A stretch of 64,000 nt of DNA from an uncultured Anaerolineae bacterium (GTDB lineage Bacteria; Chloroflexota; Anaerolineae; Promineifilales; Promineifilaceae), in the NCBI GenBank assembly GCA_905479495.1, contig CAJQMR010000005.1, positions 372,001 to 436,000 on the forward strand. Direction: 5' to 3'. The stretch's first letter is position 1; each line of letters opens with the position of its first letter. Position numbers and translations under genes: made by a program. Below the pieces are notes generated by a model, which was not told where the DNA came from, searched no databases, and worked only from the letters and a program-made list of their open reading frames with translations. Shown in pieces: positions 34,358-43,013 of this stretch.

Positions 34358-34684
34358 CTATCTGTCGCTAGTCTGCCCACCTTTTCTAACCCCAAAAGCC
34401 GCAAAACTGAGATAAAACAGGCCGATAATGACAAACAGACCTCCCGGCGCACCGCCACAGGCCAAGCGGAGCATCGCCATCTGTTGTTCTGGGGAATCGG
34501 GAAGAGGTATCCCGGTTTGTTCTACTATCAGGAGTTCCCAAAGAAGATAAATTTGCCCTACAAGGAATCCCCAGAAAATGAGCTTGCCCTCGTTTTTCGC
34601 CTTGTTTTTTCGCGCTTTCCACCAAGATACAAGCAGGAAAGCTTGAATGAAAAGGACAATAATAGTGGGGACAAAATAAATCAT
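34358..34684 (-). CDS. Hypothetical small membrane protein
   Basis: 108 residues with about three membrane helices: residues 2-19 (IYFVPTIIVLFIQAFLLVSW), about 33-52 (GKLIFWGFLVGQIYLLWELL) and about 80-98 (GLFVIIGLFYLSFAAFGV). A short basic loop (KARKNKAKNEG) follows helix one. The start ATG is at 34684. It is wedged between the complete glucokinase gene and a duplicated piece of that gene's end, so it seems to have come in with, or caused, a duplication. No family was recognised. It could be part of the same mobile region as the cassettes to its left. Confidence 0.55.
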   Translation of the reverse strand: MIYFVPTIIVLFIQAFLLVSWWKARKNKAKNEGKLIFWGFLVGQIYLLWELLIVEQTGIPLPDSPEQQMAMLRLACGGAPGGLFVIIGLFYLSFAAFGVRKGGQTSDR

Positions 34685-34720
34685 CGCTTGATTTTTCGTG
34701 TCTGTGGTTTGATGAATTGA

Positions 34721-35464
34721 CTAGCTTGATTCTGCGGCGAGAACGGCAGCTCCCACAATCCCCGCTTCGTTACGCAGCTCTGCCGGGACAATGGTGGCCC
34801 GTGTTTTGATGTAGGGCAGGAACTCGTCATGTTTTTTGCTGATACCGCCGCCAATGATGATCAGCTCTGGCGAAAACAGGAATTCGATATGCTGGAAGTA
34901 GGTGTTGAGCCGCTTGCCCCACTGCTTCCAACTCAGGTTTTTCTCGTCGCGGATGCGCTCGGCGGCGTAATCTTCGGCATCTCTTTTCATATTGCGCAGG
35001 TAAAGATGGCCGAGTTCGGTGTTGGGGAGGAAACGGCCGTTCACAAACACCGCGCTGCCAATCCCCGTACCCAGCGTAAAAATCATCACCGTGCCCAACT
35101 GCCCCTGGCCCGCGCCAAAGCGCATTTCGGCCAGACCGGCCACGTCCGCATCGTTGCCCAGCACAACCGGGCAGCCGGTTGCCTCAGCCATCGCTTGCTG
35201 GCTGGCATAGCCAATCCAGTCATCGTCGATATTGGCCGCAGAGTGCGTGACACCCTTGATGACAATAGCCGGAATGCCCACGCCAATCGGGCCGCTGTAT
35301 TCAAAGTGATCCACAATTTCCTTGAGCACACCGATGACGGCCTGGGGCTTAGCAGGCTGAGGCGTGGGAATGCGCAGCCGATCCGTCACCATCTCCCCTT
35401 TTTCCGTGTCTACCAGCGCACCTTTGATGCCGCTGCCGCCAATGTCGATGCCGAGTGTGATCAT
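34721..35464 (-). CDS. ppgK: Polyphosphate glucokinase (ROK family)
   Basis: 247 residues, the length of the polyphosphate-dependent glucokinases, which are shorter than most ROK sugar kinases. They phosphorylate glucose with polyphosphate or ATP. The phosphate-binding loop GIDIGGSGIKGALVD opens the protein. The catalytic Asp lies in VVLGNDADVAGLAE (about residue 104), and the second phosphate loop is FTLGTGIGSAVF. The ROK zinc-binding cysteine cluster is absent, as usual for PpgK. The ribosome site GGAGG lies just before the ATG at 35464. The 3' end has a diverged copy at 34264-34357. The patatin gene stands upstream on the same strand 33 bases away, so they may be co-transcribed. Confidence 0.88.
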   Translation of the reverse strand: MITLGIDIGGSGIKGALVDTEKGEMVTDRLRIPTPQPAKPQAVIGVLKEIVDHFEYSGPIGVGIPAIVIKGVTHSAANIDDDWIGYASQQAMAEATGCPVVLGNDADVAGLAEMRFGAGQGQLGTVMIFTLGTGIGSAVFVNGRFLPNTELGHLYLRNMKRDAEDYAAERIRDEKNLSWKQWGKRLNTYFQHIEFLFSPELIIIGGGISKKHDEFLPYIKTRATIVPAELRNEAGIVGAAVLAAESS

Positions 35465-35497
35465 TTTTTCCTCCTTGTTTGGTGTTCGGTAACCCGT

Positions 35498-36325
35498 TTA
35501 CTTTTTACCGATTACCGACAACTGTTCTTCAACTTCGCGTACGGCCGTTCGCCCCGCCTCAATCCCTTCATCCAGCCGATGAAAATCGAACAGGCCAATG
35601 GAACCCATGTTTGGCTGTAACAATACTTCCGGGCGGGAAACGGCCAGATGTTTTTGCAATGTTTGGGCCGTGATGATGTCGGCCACAACCGACATGATTT
35701 GCCACGTTTTACGCCGCTGTGTCAGGGCCAGGGCTCGGCCAAGCACGCCGGTGGGTGTCGGAGCCGGTTTGTCTGGCGTGCCAAAGGGAGCCGAGTTGCT
35801 TAAATCGACAGCAATCACGTAGGTGGCCCCACGTGCCCGGGCAATGTTGAACGGCGTGTTGTTGAGAATCCCACCATCAGACAGCACCATGCCGTCTCGC
35901 TCTACGGGGGGAAAGAGGATGGGGATGGCGATGGTGGCCAGGACGGCCGTAATCACATCCCCTTCATCTAAAATCACCTCTTTGCGTGCGACCAAATCTG
36001 AGGTAACAACGGCCAGTGGGATACCCAGGTCGGCAAAGGTGGGGCGACCAATGAACGATTCCAGCAACTGTTCGATTTTGGTCACGCCTGTTAAGGCAGG
36101 AGCGCTGCCGGCAAATGAATACATCGAGCCGATGTTAATTTCCCGAAAGCCCTCAGTGAGATCGTCGCAGGTTAGTCCAGCAGCGTACAGTGCCCCCACC
36201 AGTCCGCCAATACTGGTACCCGTGATGAGATTCGGCCGTATGCCCAACCGTTCCAGCTCCATTAACACACCAATGTGAGCCGCCCCGCGCGCCCCACCGC
36301 CGCCTAATGCCAGACCAATTTTCAT
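35498..36325 (-). CDS. Patatin-like phospholipase
   Basis: 275 residues from the ATG at 36325 (GGAAAG upstream). The oxyanion loop GLALGGGGARGAAH is at the very start, the nucleophile Ser is in TGTSIGG (about residues 38-44), and the catalytic Asp of the Ser-Asp pair is in SDGGILNN (about 160-167). These are the three motifs of bacterial RssA/YchK-like patatins, which hydrolyse acyl esters of lipids. There is no signal peptide, so it is probably cytosolic or membrane-associated. The gene is followed by the polyphosphate glucokinase gene after 33 bases and preceded by a palindromic repeat. The lipid substrate is unknown. Confidence 0.88.
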   Translation of the reverse strand: MKIGLALGGGGARGAAHIGVLMELERLGIRPNLITGTSIGGLVGALYAAGLTCDDLTEGFREINIGSMYSFAGSAPALTGVTKIEQLLESFIGRPTFADLGIPLAVVTSDLVARKEVILDEGDVITAVLATIAIPILFPPVERDGMVLSDGGILNNTPFNIARARGATYVIAVDLSNSAPFGTPDKPAPTPTGVLGRALALTQRRKTWQIMSVVADIITAQTLQKHLAVSRPEVLLQPNMGSIGLFDFHRLDEGIEAGRTAVREVEEQLSVIGKK

Positions 36326-36348
36326 GATTTTACTTTCCTTTGCAAGAG

Positions 36349-36407
36349 AGGTGCGACGCACTTGCATTAAGTGAAGCAAAACCTCTAGGAGGAAGTGCGT
36401 CGCACCT
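36349..36407. repeat. AGGTGCGACGCACTT inverted repeat
   Basis: AGGTGCGACGCACTT at 36349-36363 and AAGTGCGTCGCACCT at 36393-36407 are exact mirror images. The element lies between the enoyl-CoA hydratase stop and the patatin start and may end transcription of the former. Confidence 0.75.
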
Positions 36408-36413
36408 GTATCG

Positions 36414-37205
36414 TTACTTTCCCTTGAACTGAGGCGGCCGTTTCATCATGAAACTTTGCGCCCCTTCCAAAAAATCCTCGCTGCTCATCAGCTGGCTTTG
36501 TGCCCAGCCTTCCAGCATGAGGCCACGGTCAATGTCACTTAACCCATCGATGACCCGCTTGGCCATACCCACCGCCAGCGGTGCCGCCTGATTGATTTCT
36601 GCGGCCAGTTCCTCTGCCTTGCTCATCAGTTGGTTAGCGGGCAGTACATAATTCACAATGCCCCAGCGTTCCGCGTAGGCCATGTCAAAATGCCGCCCGG
36701 TGAAGATGAGCTCTTTGGCGCGGGCTGGGCCAACCAGCCGGGTGAGCCGCGTGGTGCCGCCCACATCGGGAATGATGCCCAGGCGCGTTTCCGGCAGTCC
36801 CATCTGCGTGCCTTCGGCGGCAATGCGGATGTCGCAGGCCAGGGCCAGCTCCATTGCCAGCCCCAGGCAGTAGCCGTGCAGCAGGGCAATGGTGGGAATC
36901 TCCAGCCGCTCCAGCCGGGTATGCACCGCCTGAAAATCATCGGTGATGCTGCGCATGCGCTGCTGCCAGTGTGGCCCATATTTTTGGGCCAGCCCCAGCA
37001 AGTTGCTCACGTCGATTCCGGCGGAGAATACCTTGCCTTCACCGCGAATGATGACGGTGCGGATGCCGGGGGTGCGGTTGGCAGTGGTTACGGCCGTATC
37101 CAACGCCTCTACCAGTTCCGCATTCATCGCATTCCGTTTATCCGGCCGGTTCAGAATAATTTCAAAAATGGTATCTCGCTGTTTGGTTAGCACTAACTCG
37201 CTCAT
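36414..37205 (-). CDS. Enoyl-CoA hydratase/isomerase family protein
   Basis: 263 residues with AGAGGTAG before the ATG. The crotonase fold signs are clear: NRPDKRNAMNAELVEAL near the start, the first oxyanion-hole segment FSAGIDVSNL (about 60-69), the second, HGYCLGLAMELALACDIRIAA (about 107-127), and GLPETRLGIIPDVGGTTRLTRLVG. The Glu of GLPE and the region after it correspond to the catalytic acid positions of true hydratases, but the first catalytic Glu is not clear, so isomerase or other crotonase activity is possible. It is cytosolic. No beta-oxidation partner genes are in the window, so the pathway is not defined. Confidence 0.85.
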   Translation of the reverse strand: MSELVLTKQRDTIFEIILNRPDKRNAMNAELVEALDTAVTTANRTPGIRTVIIRGEGKVFSAGIDVSNLLGLAQKYGPHWQQRMRSITDDFQAVHTRLERLEIPTIALLHGYCLGLAMELALACDIRIAAEGTQMGLPETRLGIIPDVGGTTRLTRLVGPARAKELIFTGRHFDMAYAERWGIVNYVLPANQLMSKAEELAAEINQAAPLAVGMAKRVIDGLSDIDRGLMLEGWAQSQLMSSEDFLEGAQSFMMKRPPQFKGK

Positions 37206-37221
37206 CTACCTCTCCGTTTTT

Positions 37222-37485
37222 TCAGTAAAAAGTAAAAAGTTATAAGTGAAAAGTTATTATTACATCGTCACATAAGTTTTCTAAATTTCGAACTGTCATG
37301 CTGAGGTCCTCCGAAGCATCCCTAAAACATTGGCAAGCTCTAAAGTTTTCTCGCGTTAGAGGGATTCTGCCTGACAGGAGTCAGGAACCCCGAAGACTCT
37401 GTTCAGAATGACACTCAAAAGGTTAAATTACTTTGTTGACCGTGTAGTATCCACTTTTCACTTTTTACTTATCACTTTTCACTCT
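37222..37485. repeat. Nested palindromic repeats (GTCATGCTGAG copy 3 inside an AGTAAAAAG pair)
   Basis: The inner element, 37295-37412, has ends GTCATGCTGAGG and TTCAGAATGAC with GAAGCATCCC/GGGATTC inside, so it belongs to the family at 2257 and 2926. It is framed by AAAAAGTTATAAGTGAAAAG on the left and CTTTTTACTTATCACTTTTC on the right (to about 37482), which mirror each other. One repeat seems to have landed inside another; no gene is present. Confidence 0.65.
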
Positions 37486-38026
37486 CCAGTCGATACGCTT
37501 CCAACTCCACGCCCAGCCCGTCAGCCAGGCGGTTAACAAAAGCATAATACCCCGTCACCTGATTTATATCCAAAATCGCCGCATCGCTAAATCCCACGTT
37601 GCGCAAGGCGATGACGTCAGGTTCCACCATTTCCCAGGGGGTGAGCGTAAGTTTTTCTGCGTAAGACAACATTTGCCGGTCGGCGTCGCTTAAATTGGCG
37701 CTGCGCCACTCTGTTTTGAGGGCTTCGACAAGCGCTTTGTCGTCGGTCAGGCGGAGCAGCCCGGCTCCGTGGTGGACAATTCAATAGTGACATTTGTTGG
37801 CTACCGAGGCGACCACGGCAATCATCTCACGCTGTGCCCGGCTCAGGTCCGATTTGCCGCGCATGAGGTGAGCGTACAGGTCATAGTGCGTGCGCAGGGA
37901 TTTAGGGTTCAGGCTGTGGATGCGCAGGATGTTGTCCACCACGCCCACCGGCTCGATGTACTTCTCATACATCGCCTTCAACGCCCCAGTTGCTTCTGCC
38001 ATAGAAATCATCTTAATCCAGGCCAT
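37472..38026 (-). CDS. AhpD/carboxymuconolactone-decarboxylase-like protein, candidate selenoprotein (CxxU)
   Basis: The frame from the ATG at 38026 (AAGGAG upstream) to the stop at 37472 is open for 184 codons except for one TGA at 37781-37783, codon 82. Around it reads VANKCHY-TGA-IVHHGAGLL. In AhpD-like peroxidases this is the redox site CxxC followed by x-x-H-H, so the TGA stands exactly where the second cysteine belongs. The conserved frame continues for 102 codons after it (ADRQMLSYAEKLTLTPW, DINQVTGYYAFVNRLADGLG), the usual C-terminal half. A hairpin 11 bases after the TGA fits a bacterial SECIS element. Selenocysteine insertion is the best reading. A recent nonsense mutation is the alternative. 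No selenium genes are in the window. Confidence 0.78.
37752..37769 (-). promoter_or_regulatory. SECIS-like hairpin after in-frame TGA
   Basis: On the minus strand CGGAGC, loop CGGGCT and GCTCCG form a perfect 6-bp stem. It starts 11 bases after the TGA, so the loop begins 17 bases downstream, and a G is the second loop base. These values fit the published general form of bacterial SECIS elements. Confidence 0.6.
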
Positions 38027-38041
38027 TTGATTCTCCTTGTC

Positions 38042-38063
38042 GGTCAAGTTGGCAAACTTGACC
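38042..38063. repeat. GGTCAAGTT hairpin upstream of the AhpD-like gene
   Basis: GGTCAAGTT and AACTTGACC pair perfectly around a 4-base loop, ending just upstream of the AAGGAG ribosome site of the AhpD-like gene. It may be a leader hairpin or a small intergenic repeat. Confidence 0.55.
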
Positions 38064-38166
38064 TACGAAATGATAGCAAAAGAGGGGCAAGGACGCAGGC
38101 GGTTGGCAAATCATGCCGGGTTGGTGACAATTGGCACAACCTACCTGAACCGAGGAATGCAAAACC

Positions 38167-39189
38167 ATGTCCAAAAAAGTTTATATTGCCTACACGGGCG
38201 GCACAATTGGGATGCAGCGGGTAAACGGCCGTTACCAACCCATCCCCAACTTCTTACAGCGGCTCATGGCCGACAACCCGGCCTTCCATCACCCGGAGCT
38301 GCCCCAATTCACCATCAATCAGTACGATCCGCTGCTCGATTCGCCCAACATGACTCCTGGCGACTGGTCGCGCATCGCCACCGACATCTGCGACCATTAC
38401 GACGCGTATGATGGCTTCATCGTCCTGCACGGCACGGATACGATGGCTTACACCGCTTCGGCGCTGGCCTTTATGCTGGATGGCCTAGGCAAGCCGGTCA
38501 TCTGCACCGGCTCACAAATTCCCCTGTGCGAAATTCGCAACGATGCCCAGGACAACCTGATTGCTGCCCTGCTGCTGGCGGCCAACTACGCCATCCCGGA
38601 GGTGTGCCTGCTGTTTCACAGCCAGCTTTTGCGTGGCTGCCGCGTAGTGAAGGTGAATGCCGATGGGTTTGATGCCTTCGAGTCGCCCAACTGCCCGCCG
38701 CTGGCCACGTTGGGGATTGATGTGGAGGTGAATTGGGGGTTGGTGAAACGGCCGTCTCTCCCCCTCCCACCCATCAATTTGCAAACCATCCGCGAACCCG
38801 GCGAAGTGGGCGCCCTGCGGCTTTACCCCGGTATGTCGGCCCGCATTTTGGAGAATGTGCTCCAGCCGCCGCTGCGTGGCCTGGTGCTAGAAACCTACGG
38901 CGCGGGCAACGCCCCAACCAACAATCCTGCCTTTTTGGAGGTGTTGGCCGCCGCTATTGCTCGTGGCGTGGTGATTGTGGACTGCACCCAATGTTTGCGT
39001 GGCACGGTGGACCTGACAAAATACGCCACCGGTTCTGCCCTGGCCGACATCGGCCTGCTCAGCGGCTACGACATGACGGCCGAAGCGGCGCTGACTAAGC
39101 TGGCCTACCTGCTCAGCATCGAGACAGATATTGAGGTCGTAAAGGCAAAAATGCAGCAAAGTTTGCGGGGGGAATTGGAACGGCCGTAA
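38167..39189 (+). CDS. ansA: Type I L-asparaginase
   Basis: 340 residues, the size of cytosolic bacterial type I asparaginases, which turn L-asparagine into aspartate and ammonia. The first catalytic threonine is in AYTGGTIGM near the start, and the second triad threonine and Asp are in LHGTDTMAYTASAL (about residues 87-100). The third conserved part, CTGSQIPL, and Lys-containing segments follow as expected. There is no signal peptide, so it acts in the cytosol. It starts at 38167 with GAGGAATGCAAAACC in front. It is divergent from the AhpD-like gene, with about 140 bases between. It stands as a single gene. Confidence 0.88.
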   Translation: MSKKVYIAYTGGTIGMQRVNGRYQPIPNFLQRLMADNPAFHHPELPQFTINQYDPLLDSPNMTPGDWSRIATDICDHYDAYDGFIVLHGTDTMAYTASALAFMLDGLGKPVICTGSQIPLCEIRNDAQDNLIAALLLAANYAIPEVCLLFHSQLLRGCRVVKVNADGFDAFESPNCPPLATLGIDVEVNWGLVKRPSLPLPPINLQTIREPGEVGALRLYPGMSARILENVLQPPLRGLVLETYGAGNAPTNNPAFLEVLAAAIARGVVIVDCTQCLRGTVDLTKYATGSALADIGLLSGYDMTAEAALTKLAYLLSIETDIEVVKAKMQQSLRGELERP

Positions 39190-39405
39190 GACACTTTTGC
39201 AACCCCTTTCCGGTAACCCCGTACAGTGCGGTGAGCAACGGCCGTTTCCAACCAAACCAATTTCCCAAGCCAGGGTAACTCAAAACTGGTATTCTTACGG
39301 AGTTGTCACATCGGCTGCCGCAGCGGTGTTTAACCATATGGCACCGGGTCATCTGCTGATGACATCATTACTAAATTACACAATACCTGAATAACCCAAT
39401 TTCTT

Positions 39406-40092
39406 ATGAGCGAACCAATCATTGTTGTTGATAATATTCACAAATCCTATTTGATGGGCAAAGAAGCAGTCCCCGCCCTGCGCGGCGTTTCGCTGGAAAT
39501 TCAGAAGGGCGAATTTGTTTGCCTGATGGGTCCCAGCGGGTCTGGCAAGACGACGTTGCTCAACGTCGTGGGCGGGCTGGATGAACCCAGCCGAGGCCAT
39601 CTCATTGTCGATGGCCAGAACCTCGTCTCTCTGAGCGAAAACGAGCTGGCTCGGCTGCGGCTGGACAAAATGGGCTTCATTTTCCAGAACTATAACCTGC
39701 TTTCCAACTTCACCGCCCAGGAAAATGTAGAAGCACCCATGGTGCTGGCCAACGTATCTCGCAAAGAACGGAAGGACCGCGCCCACAAATTGTTAGAGCG
39801 CGTGGGCTTGGGGGACCGCACCCATCATTACCCCAGCGAACTGTCTGGTGGGCAGCAGCAGCGTGTGGCCATTGCCCGCGCGCTGGCCAACAACCCACCC
39901 ATCCTCATCGGCGACGAAATGACGGGCGACTTGGATTCCGAAACTGGTTTTGCCATCATGCGCCTGATCACAGAACTAAACACCGAGGGAATGACCATCG
40001 TTTTTGTCACCCACGACCCGCGCATGGCCGAATTTGCCGGGCGGGTCATTGAACTCCAAGACGGCAAATTATTAAACGGATCAATTACCTAA
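39406..40092 (+). CDS. ABC transporter ATP-binding protein (LolD/MacB type)
   Basis: 228 residues. Walker A is [11 protein letters not shown] (about 44-54), the Q-loop FIFQNYNLL, the signature [15 protein letters not shown] (about 145-159), and Walker B ILIGDEMTGDLD (about 166-177), in which the usual Glu-Pro is replaced by Glu-Met; the His-switch is VFVTHDPRMAEF. Such ATPases power FtsX-type permeases, which push substrates across or out of the membrane rather than channel them. The permease and adaptor genes follow directly, so this is the first gene of a complete three-part exporter. A 17-bp hairpin lies between it and the permease gene. Confidence 0.88.
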   Translation: MSEPIIVVDNIHKSYLMGKEAVPALRGVSLEIQKGEFVCLMGPSGSGKTTLLNVVGGLDEPSRGHLIVDGQNLVSLSENELARLRLDKMGFIFQNYNLLSNFTAQENVEAPMVLANVSRKERKDRAHKLLERVGLGDRTHHYPSELSGGQQQRVAIARALANNPPILIGDEMTGDLDSETGFAIMRLITELNTEGMTIVFVTHDPRMAEFAGRVIELQDGKLLNGSIT

Positions 40093-40136
40093 TTACTCAA
40101 TTGCCCAATTACCGAACGTAATTGAGTAATTGGGTA
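40086..40136. repeat. 17-bp hairpin between ABC ATPase and permease genes
   Basis: TACCTAATTACTCAATT and AATTGAGTAATTGGGTA pair with one G-U type mismatch around a 17-base loop. It starts over the ATPase stop codon and ends 13 bases before the permease start. It may tune the relative expression of the two genes. Confidence 0.65.
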
Positions 40137-40149
40137 AATTTCTTTTGCT

Positions 40150-42936
40150 ATGGTATTTAAATACGTCATCAAAAATTTTCGGCGGCGCAAGGTGCGCACT
40201 TTGCTCATGGTGCTGTCGCTTTTAGTGAGCACCGGTCTCATCGTGGCTATGAGCGCCACGGTGGAAACCATTCGCCAATCCAACGTGGAGCTGATTGCTT
40301 CTGGGGTGGGGCGCTACGATCTCACCGTGGCCAAAACCGACATTAGCTCAGAGCCATTTGTGGAAGTGGATCGGGTTAGCCAGACGATTTTGGCGGCTGA
40401 TTCGAATATTACGGCCGTTTACCCCCGCATCCAATCCATTGTAGAAATGTCCGGCAATGGCGAGCAGGCCAATGGCTGGCTCGTCGCCCTTGATCCTACC
40501 GTAGACGATGTGGGCTTCATTGATGTGGTTGAAGGGGCATATGAGCTGGGGGGGAACGGTGCGGCCGTTTTAGAATCAACCGCCAATGCCTTTGGCCTAA
40601 AAATTGGCGACAGTATTGATGTGGCCTACAGTTTCCCCCAACCGCGTGAAGAAGGTCGCCCCGAGACCGTGGGCAGCAGCCAGCAGCGCACGACGGGCCG
40701 TTTCACCGTCAACGCCATTGTGCGGCAGGATGGCGTGGCGGACGCAGGCGTGCGCGATGGCCTCATCATTGATCTGGCTGACGCCCAAAGCTGGTTGGGA
40801 CTCACTGGCCGGGCGGACCGGGTGATTGGTCTGGTTGATTCGCGCCTTTACGAATCGCGTGATTCTGAAGCCGCCGCCTTAAGCGTACGCGACGTGGCTG
40901 CTAACGTGCAGGCTGCTCTCGGCGAGGATTATCTGTACAGTCTGGACAAAGCCACCATTTTAGACGCCAGCGCCGAAGCGTTCCTTATACTGCAAGCGCT
41001 CATCAACACGTATGGGTTAATGGCCCTGGGCGTGGTGGGCTTGCTGGTGCACACACTGGTGATGACCAACGTGCAGGAGCAAAAGCGTGAGATGGCTATT
41101 TTGCGCATTTTGGGCAGCCAGCAGCGCTACCTCTTTACCCTGGTCATCGGCGAAGTCGCTGTGATTGGCCTGATTGGCATTGGTTTGGGCGTCTTTTTGG
41201 GGCAGTTGATCACCACCTACGGCGTAGTGCCTTTTATTACCTACCAGATGAGTTTGTCGGGCTTAACGGCCCGTTTGCAGCCGGCGGTGAGCATTACGGC
41301 CGTTCTTCCCGCCATTATTTCCGCTGCAGTGGTGCTCTTTTTAAGCACCCTCAAACCGGCCCGGGACGCCGCCAATACCAAGGTGATGCACGCCATCAAC
41401 CCTGGTGTGGCCGACAATTTGCAGTTGGAAGATTTGGCTGGGCTGCGGGAGCGTAAACCAAGCGGCCGATTGTTCTCCATCGGCCTCTTCCTCATGTTTG
41501 TCGTGCTCATGACCGTGGGCTTGGACGTGGTTTCTTCGCTGGGCAATCCGGCAGCTGAGGCGACCATTATTTTAGCGGCCGTGCTCATGATGGTCGTTGG
41601 CGTGGGCTTCATATTTTTCATCACCACGGTGCCGTTTGAGCGACTTATTTTGCTCATTACAGGGCTCATCATGCCTCGGCTGACCTATTTTGCTAAGCGC
41701 AACGTGGGGCGCAACCAGGGGCGTAACACCTTGATTTCATTGTTGGTGCTGTTCAGCGGTGTGCTGCCCAGCTTTTTGGCCACGCAAAGTGCCATCAGCA
41801 ACATCAATTTAGAGTCTGATGTGCGTCTGAACGCTGGCGCACCAGTGGAAGTGGAAGTGTTTGGTGGGTTTGGCAGCAGTGCCGATGCCTCGCTGAATCG
41901 GCTGAAACCTAGCTTTATGGATGAAGAATTGCTGGTGATTCCGGGGATGGATCAAGCTGTGGGGCTGAGCTACGGTTACCGCACGGGCATTAGCGATCCG
42001 GTGGGGATGCGCAGTGGGTCTATTCGGCTCATTGGTGTGGACGGCCGTCTTAACGATGTGCTTTTTGCCGACCTGATTGAATTTGCCAGCGGCGGGCCTG
42101 AATCGCTGGACCAAATTCTGACTGACGACAATGCCATTGTAATTAGCCAAGGGTTAGCCGAGGGGCTGGCCGTCCCGTTGGGCGGCATCGTCAAGGTAGC
42201 TGGCGCGGGGTTGGACCATGTGGAAGAGCTGCGCGTGGTGGGCATTGCCCGCACCATTCCTGGTTTTAGCTCCATCAATCGGATTCGGGCGCAGGGTGTG
42301 GGCGGCAGCGATGTCTTTATTTCTCTGGCTGGCTTCCGTCGCCTGGCCAACGATCCGCTGCTGCCGCTGCCTGCCCCAGATGAGCCAATTATTGACCGTA
42401 TCCTGGCGACTACCACCCCAGACGCCGATCCATTTGCCGTGTCGTCAGAGATGACGAATCGATTCAGCCTGAAGTACAGCATCTTCACCCAGATTGTGGA
42501 AGTTCGGCTGGAACAGGCGAGGGCCAGCCGCTCTCAGGAGCAGGCGTTGTTGTTGGTGCTGACGGTGATTAGTTTTACAACGGCCGTCTTTGGCGTTTTT
42601 GCAGTGATTTATGTGACGATTTATGCGCGACGGCTGGAAATTGGCATGATGAAAGCCATTGGCACCCGCACGCGCGAGTTGACCGGCATGCTCATTGTGG
42701 AATCAATTGCCATGACCTTGAGCGCGGCGCTGGCAGGTATCACCGCCGGAGCGACGATGGGTTACTTGTTTGCCTATCTGGACAATTTAACGGCGCAGCG
42801 TCCCATGCAGTTTGCCATCGATACGACGGTGATGCCCTTTGTGGTCATCATGGTGGTGCTGGCCAGTATTTTGGGCGCGTCCTTCTCGGCGCGACGCATC
42901 GTAAAGAAGCGCGCTGTCGAAATTTTAAGAATGTAA
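40150..42936 (+). CDS. FtsX-family ABC transporter permease
   Basis: 928 residues with two FtsX units. The first hydrophobic helix (about 15-35, after the basic start MVFKYVIKNFRRRKVR) is followed by a large extracytoplasmic MacB_PCD-like domain (about 40-265), then three helices (about 280-400). A second set repeats this: helix at about 430-450, another near 470-500, an extracytoplasmic part (about 540-780) and three helices to the C-terminus (about 795-925). This eight-helix, two-part layout is that of LolCDE- or MacB-like large permeases. It is preceded by its ATPase and followed by a membrane-fusion lipoprotein, so it exports a substrate, perhaps lipids, peptides or toxic compounds. The substrate is unknown. 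Confidence 0.87.
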   Translation: MVFKYVIKNFRRRKVRTLLMVLSLLVSTGLIVAMSATVETIRQSNVELIASGVGRYDLTVAKTDISSEPFVEVDRVSQTILAADSNITAVYPRIQSIVEMSGNGEQANGWLVALDPTVDDVGFIDVVEGAYELGGNGAAVLESTANAFGLKIGDSIDVAYSFPQPREEGRPETVGSSQQRTTGRFTVNAIVRQDGVADAGVRDGLIIDLADAQSWLGLTGRADRVIGLVDSRLYESRDSEAAALSVRDVAANVQAALGEDYLYSLDKATILDASAEAFLILQALINTYGLMALGVVGLLVHTLVMTNVQEQKREMAILRILGSQQRYLFTLVIGEVAVIGLIGIGLGVFLGQLITTYGVVPFITYQMSLSGLTARLQPAVSITAVLPAIISAAVVLFLSTLKPARDAANTKVMHAINPGVADNLQLEDLAGLRERKPSGRLFSIGLFLMFVVLMTVGLDVVSSLGNPAAEATIILAAVLMMVVGVGFIFFITTVPFERLILLITGLIMPRLTYFAKRNVGRNQGRNTLISLLVLFSGVLPSFLATQSAISNINLESDVRLNAGAPVEVEVFGGFGSSADASLNRLKPSFMDEELLVIPGMDQAVGLSYGYRTGISDPVGMRSGSIRLIGVDGRLNDVLFADLIEFASGGPESLDQILTDDNAIVISQGLAEGLAVPLGGIVKVAGAGLDHVEELRVVGIARTIPGFSSINRIRAQGVGGSDVFISLAGFRRLANDPLLPLPAPDEPIIDRILATTTPDADPFAVSSEMTNRFSLKYSIFTQIVEVRLEQARASRSQEQALLLVLTVISFTTAVFGVFAVIYVTIYARRLEIGMMKAIGTRTRELTGMLIVESIAMTLSAALAGITAGATMGYLFAYLDNLTAQRPMQFAIDTTVMPFVVIMVVLASILGASFSARRIVKKRAVEILRM

Positions 42937-43013
42937 TTTTTGCCACAGAGAACACAGAGGGTAAAGAGATTTTTTTCATCTTCGCGCTCTTGGCGTCCTT
43001 TGCGGTTCAATTA

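Noticed and set aside
37781..38047. AhpD-like gene as two separate short genes or a pseudogene
   Set aside because: There is no frameshift, the frame continues across one TGA exactly at a redox cysteine, and a SECIS-like hairpin follows; two genes would each be half a domain.
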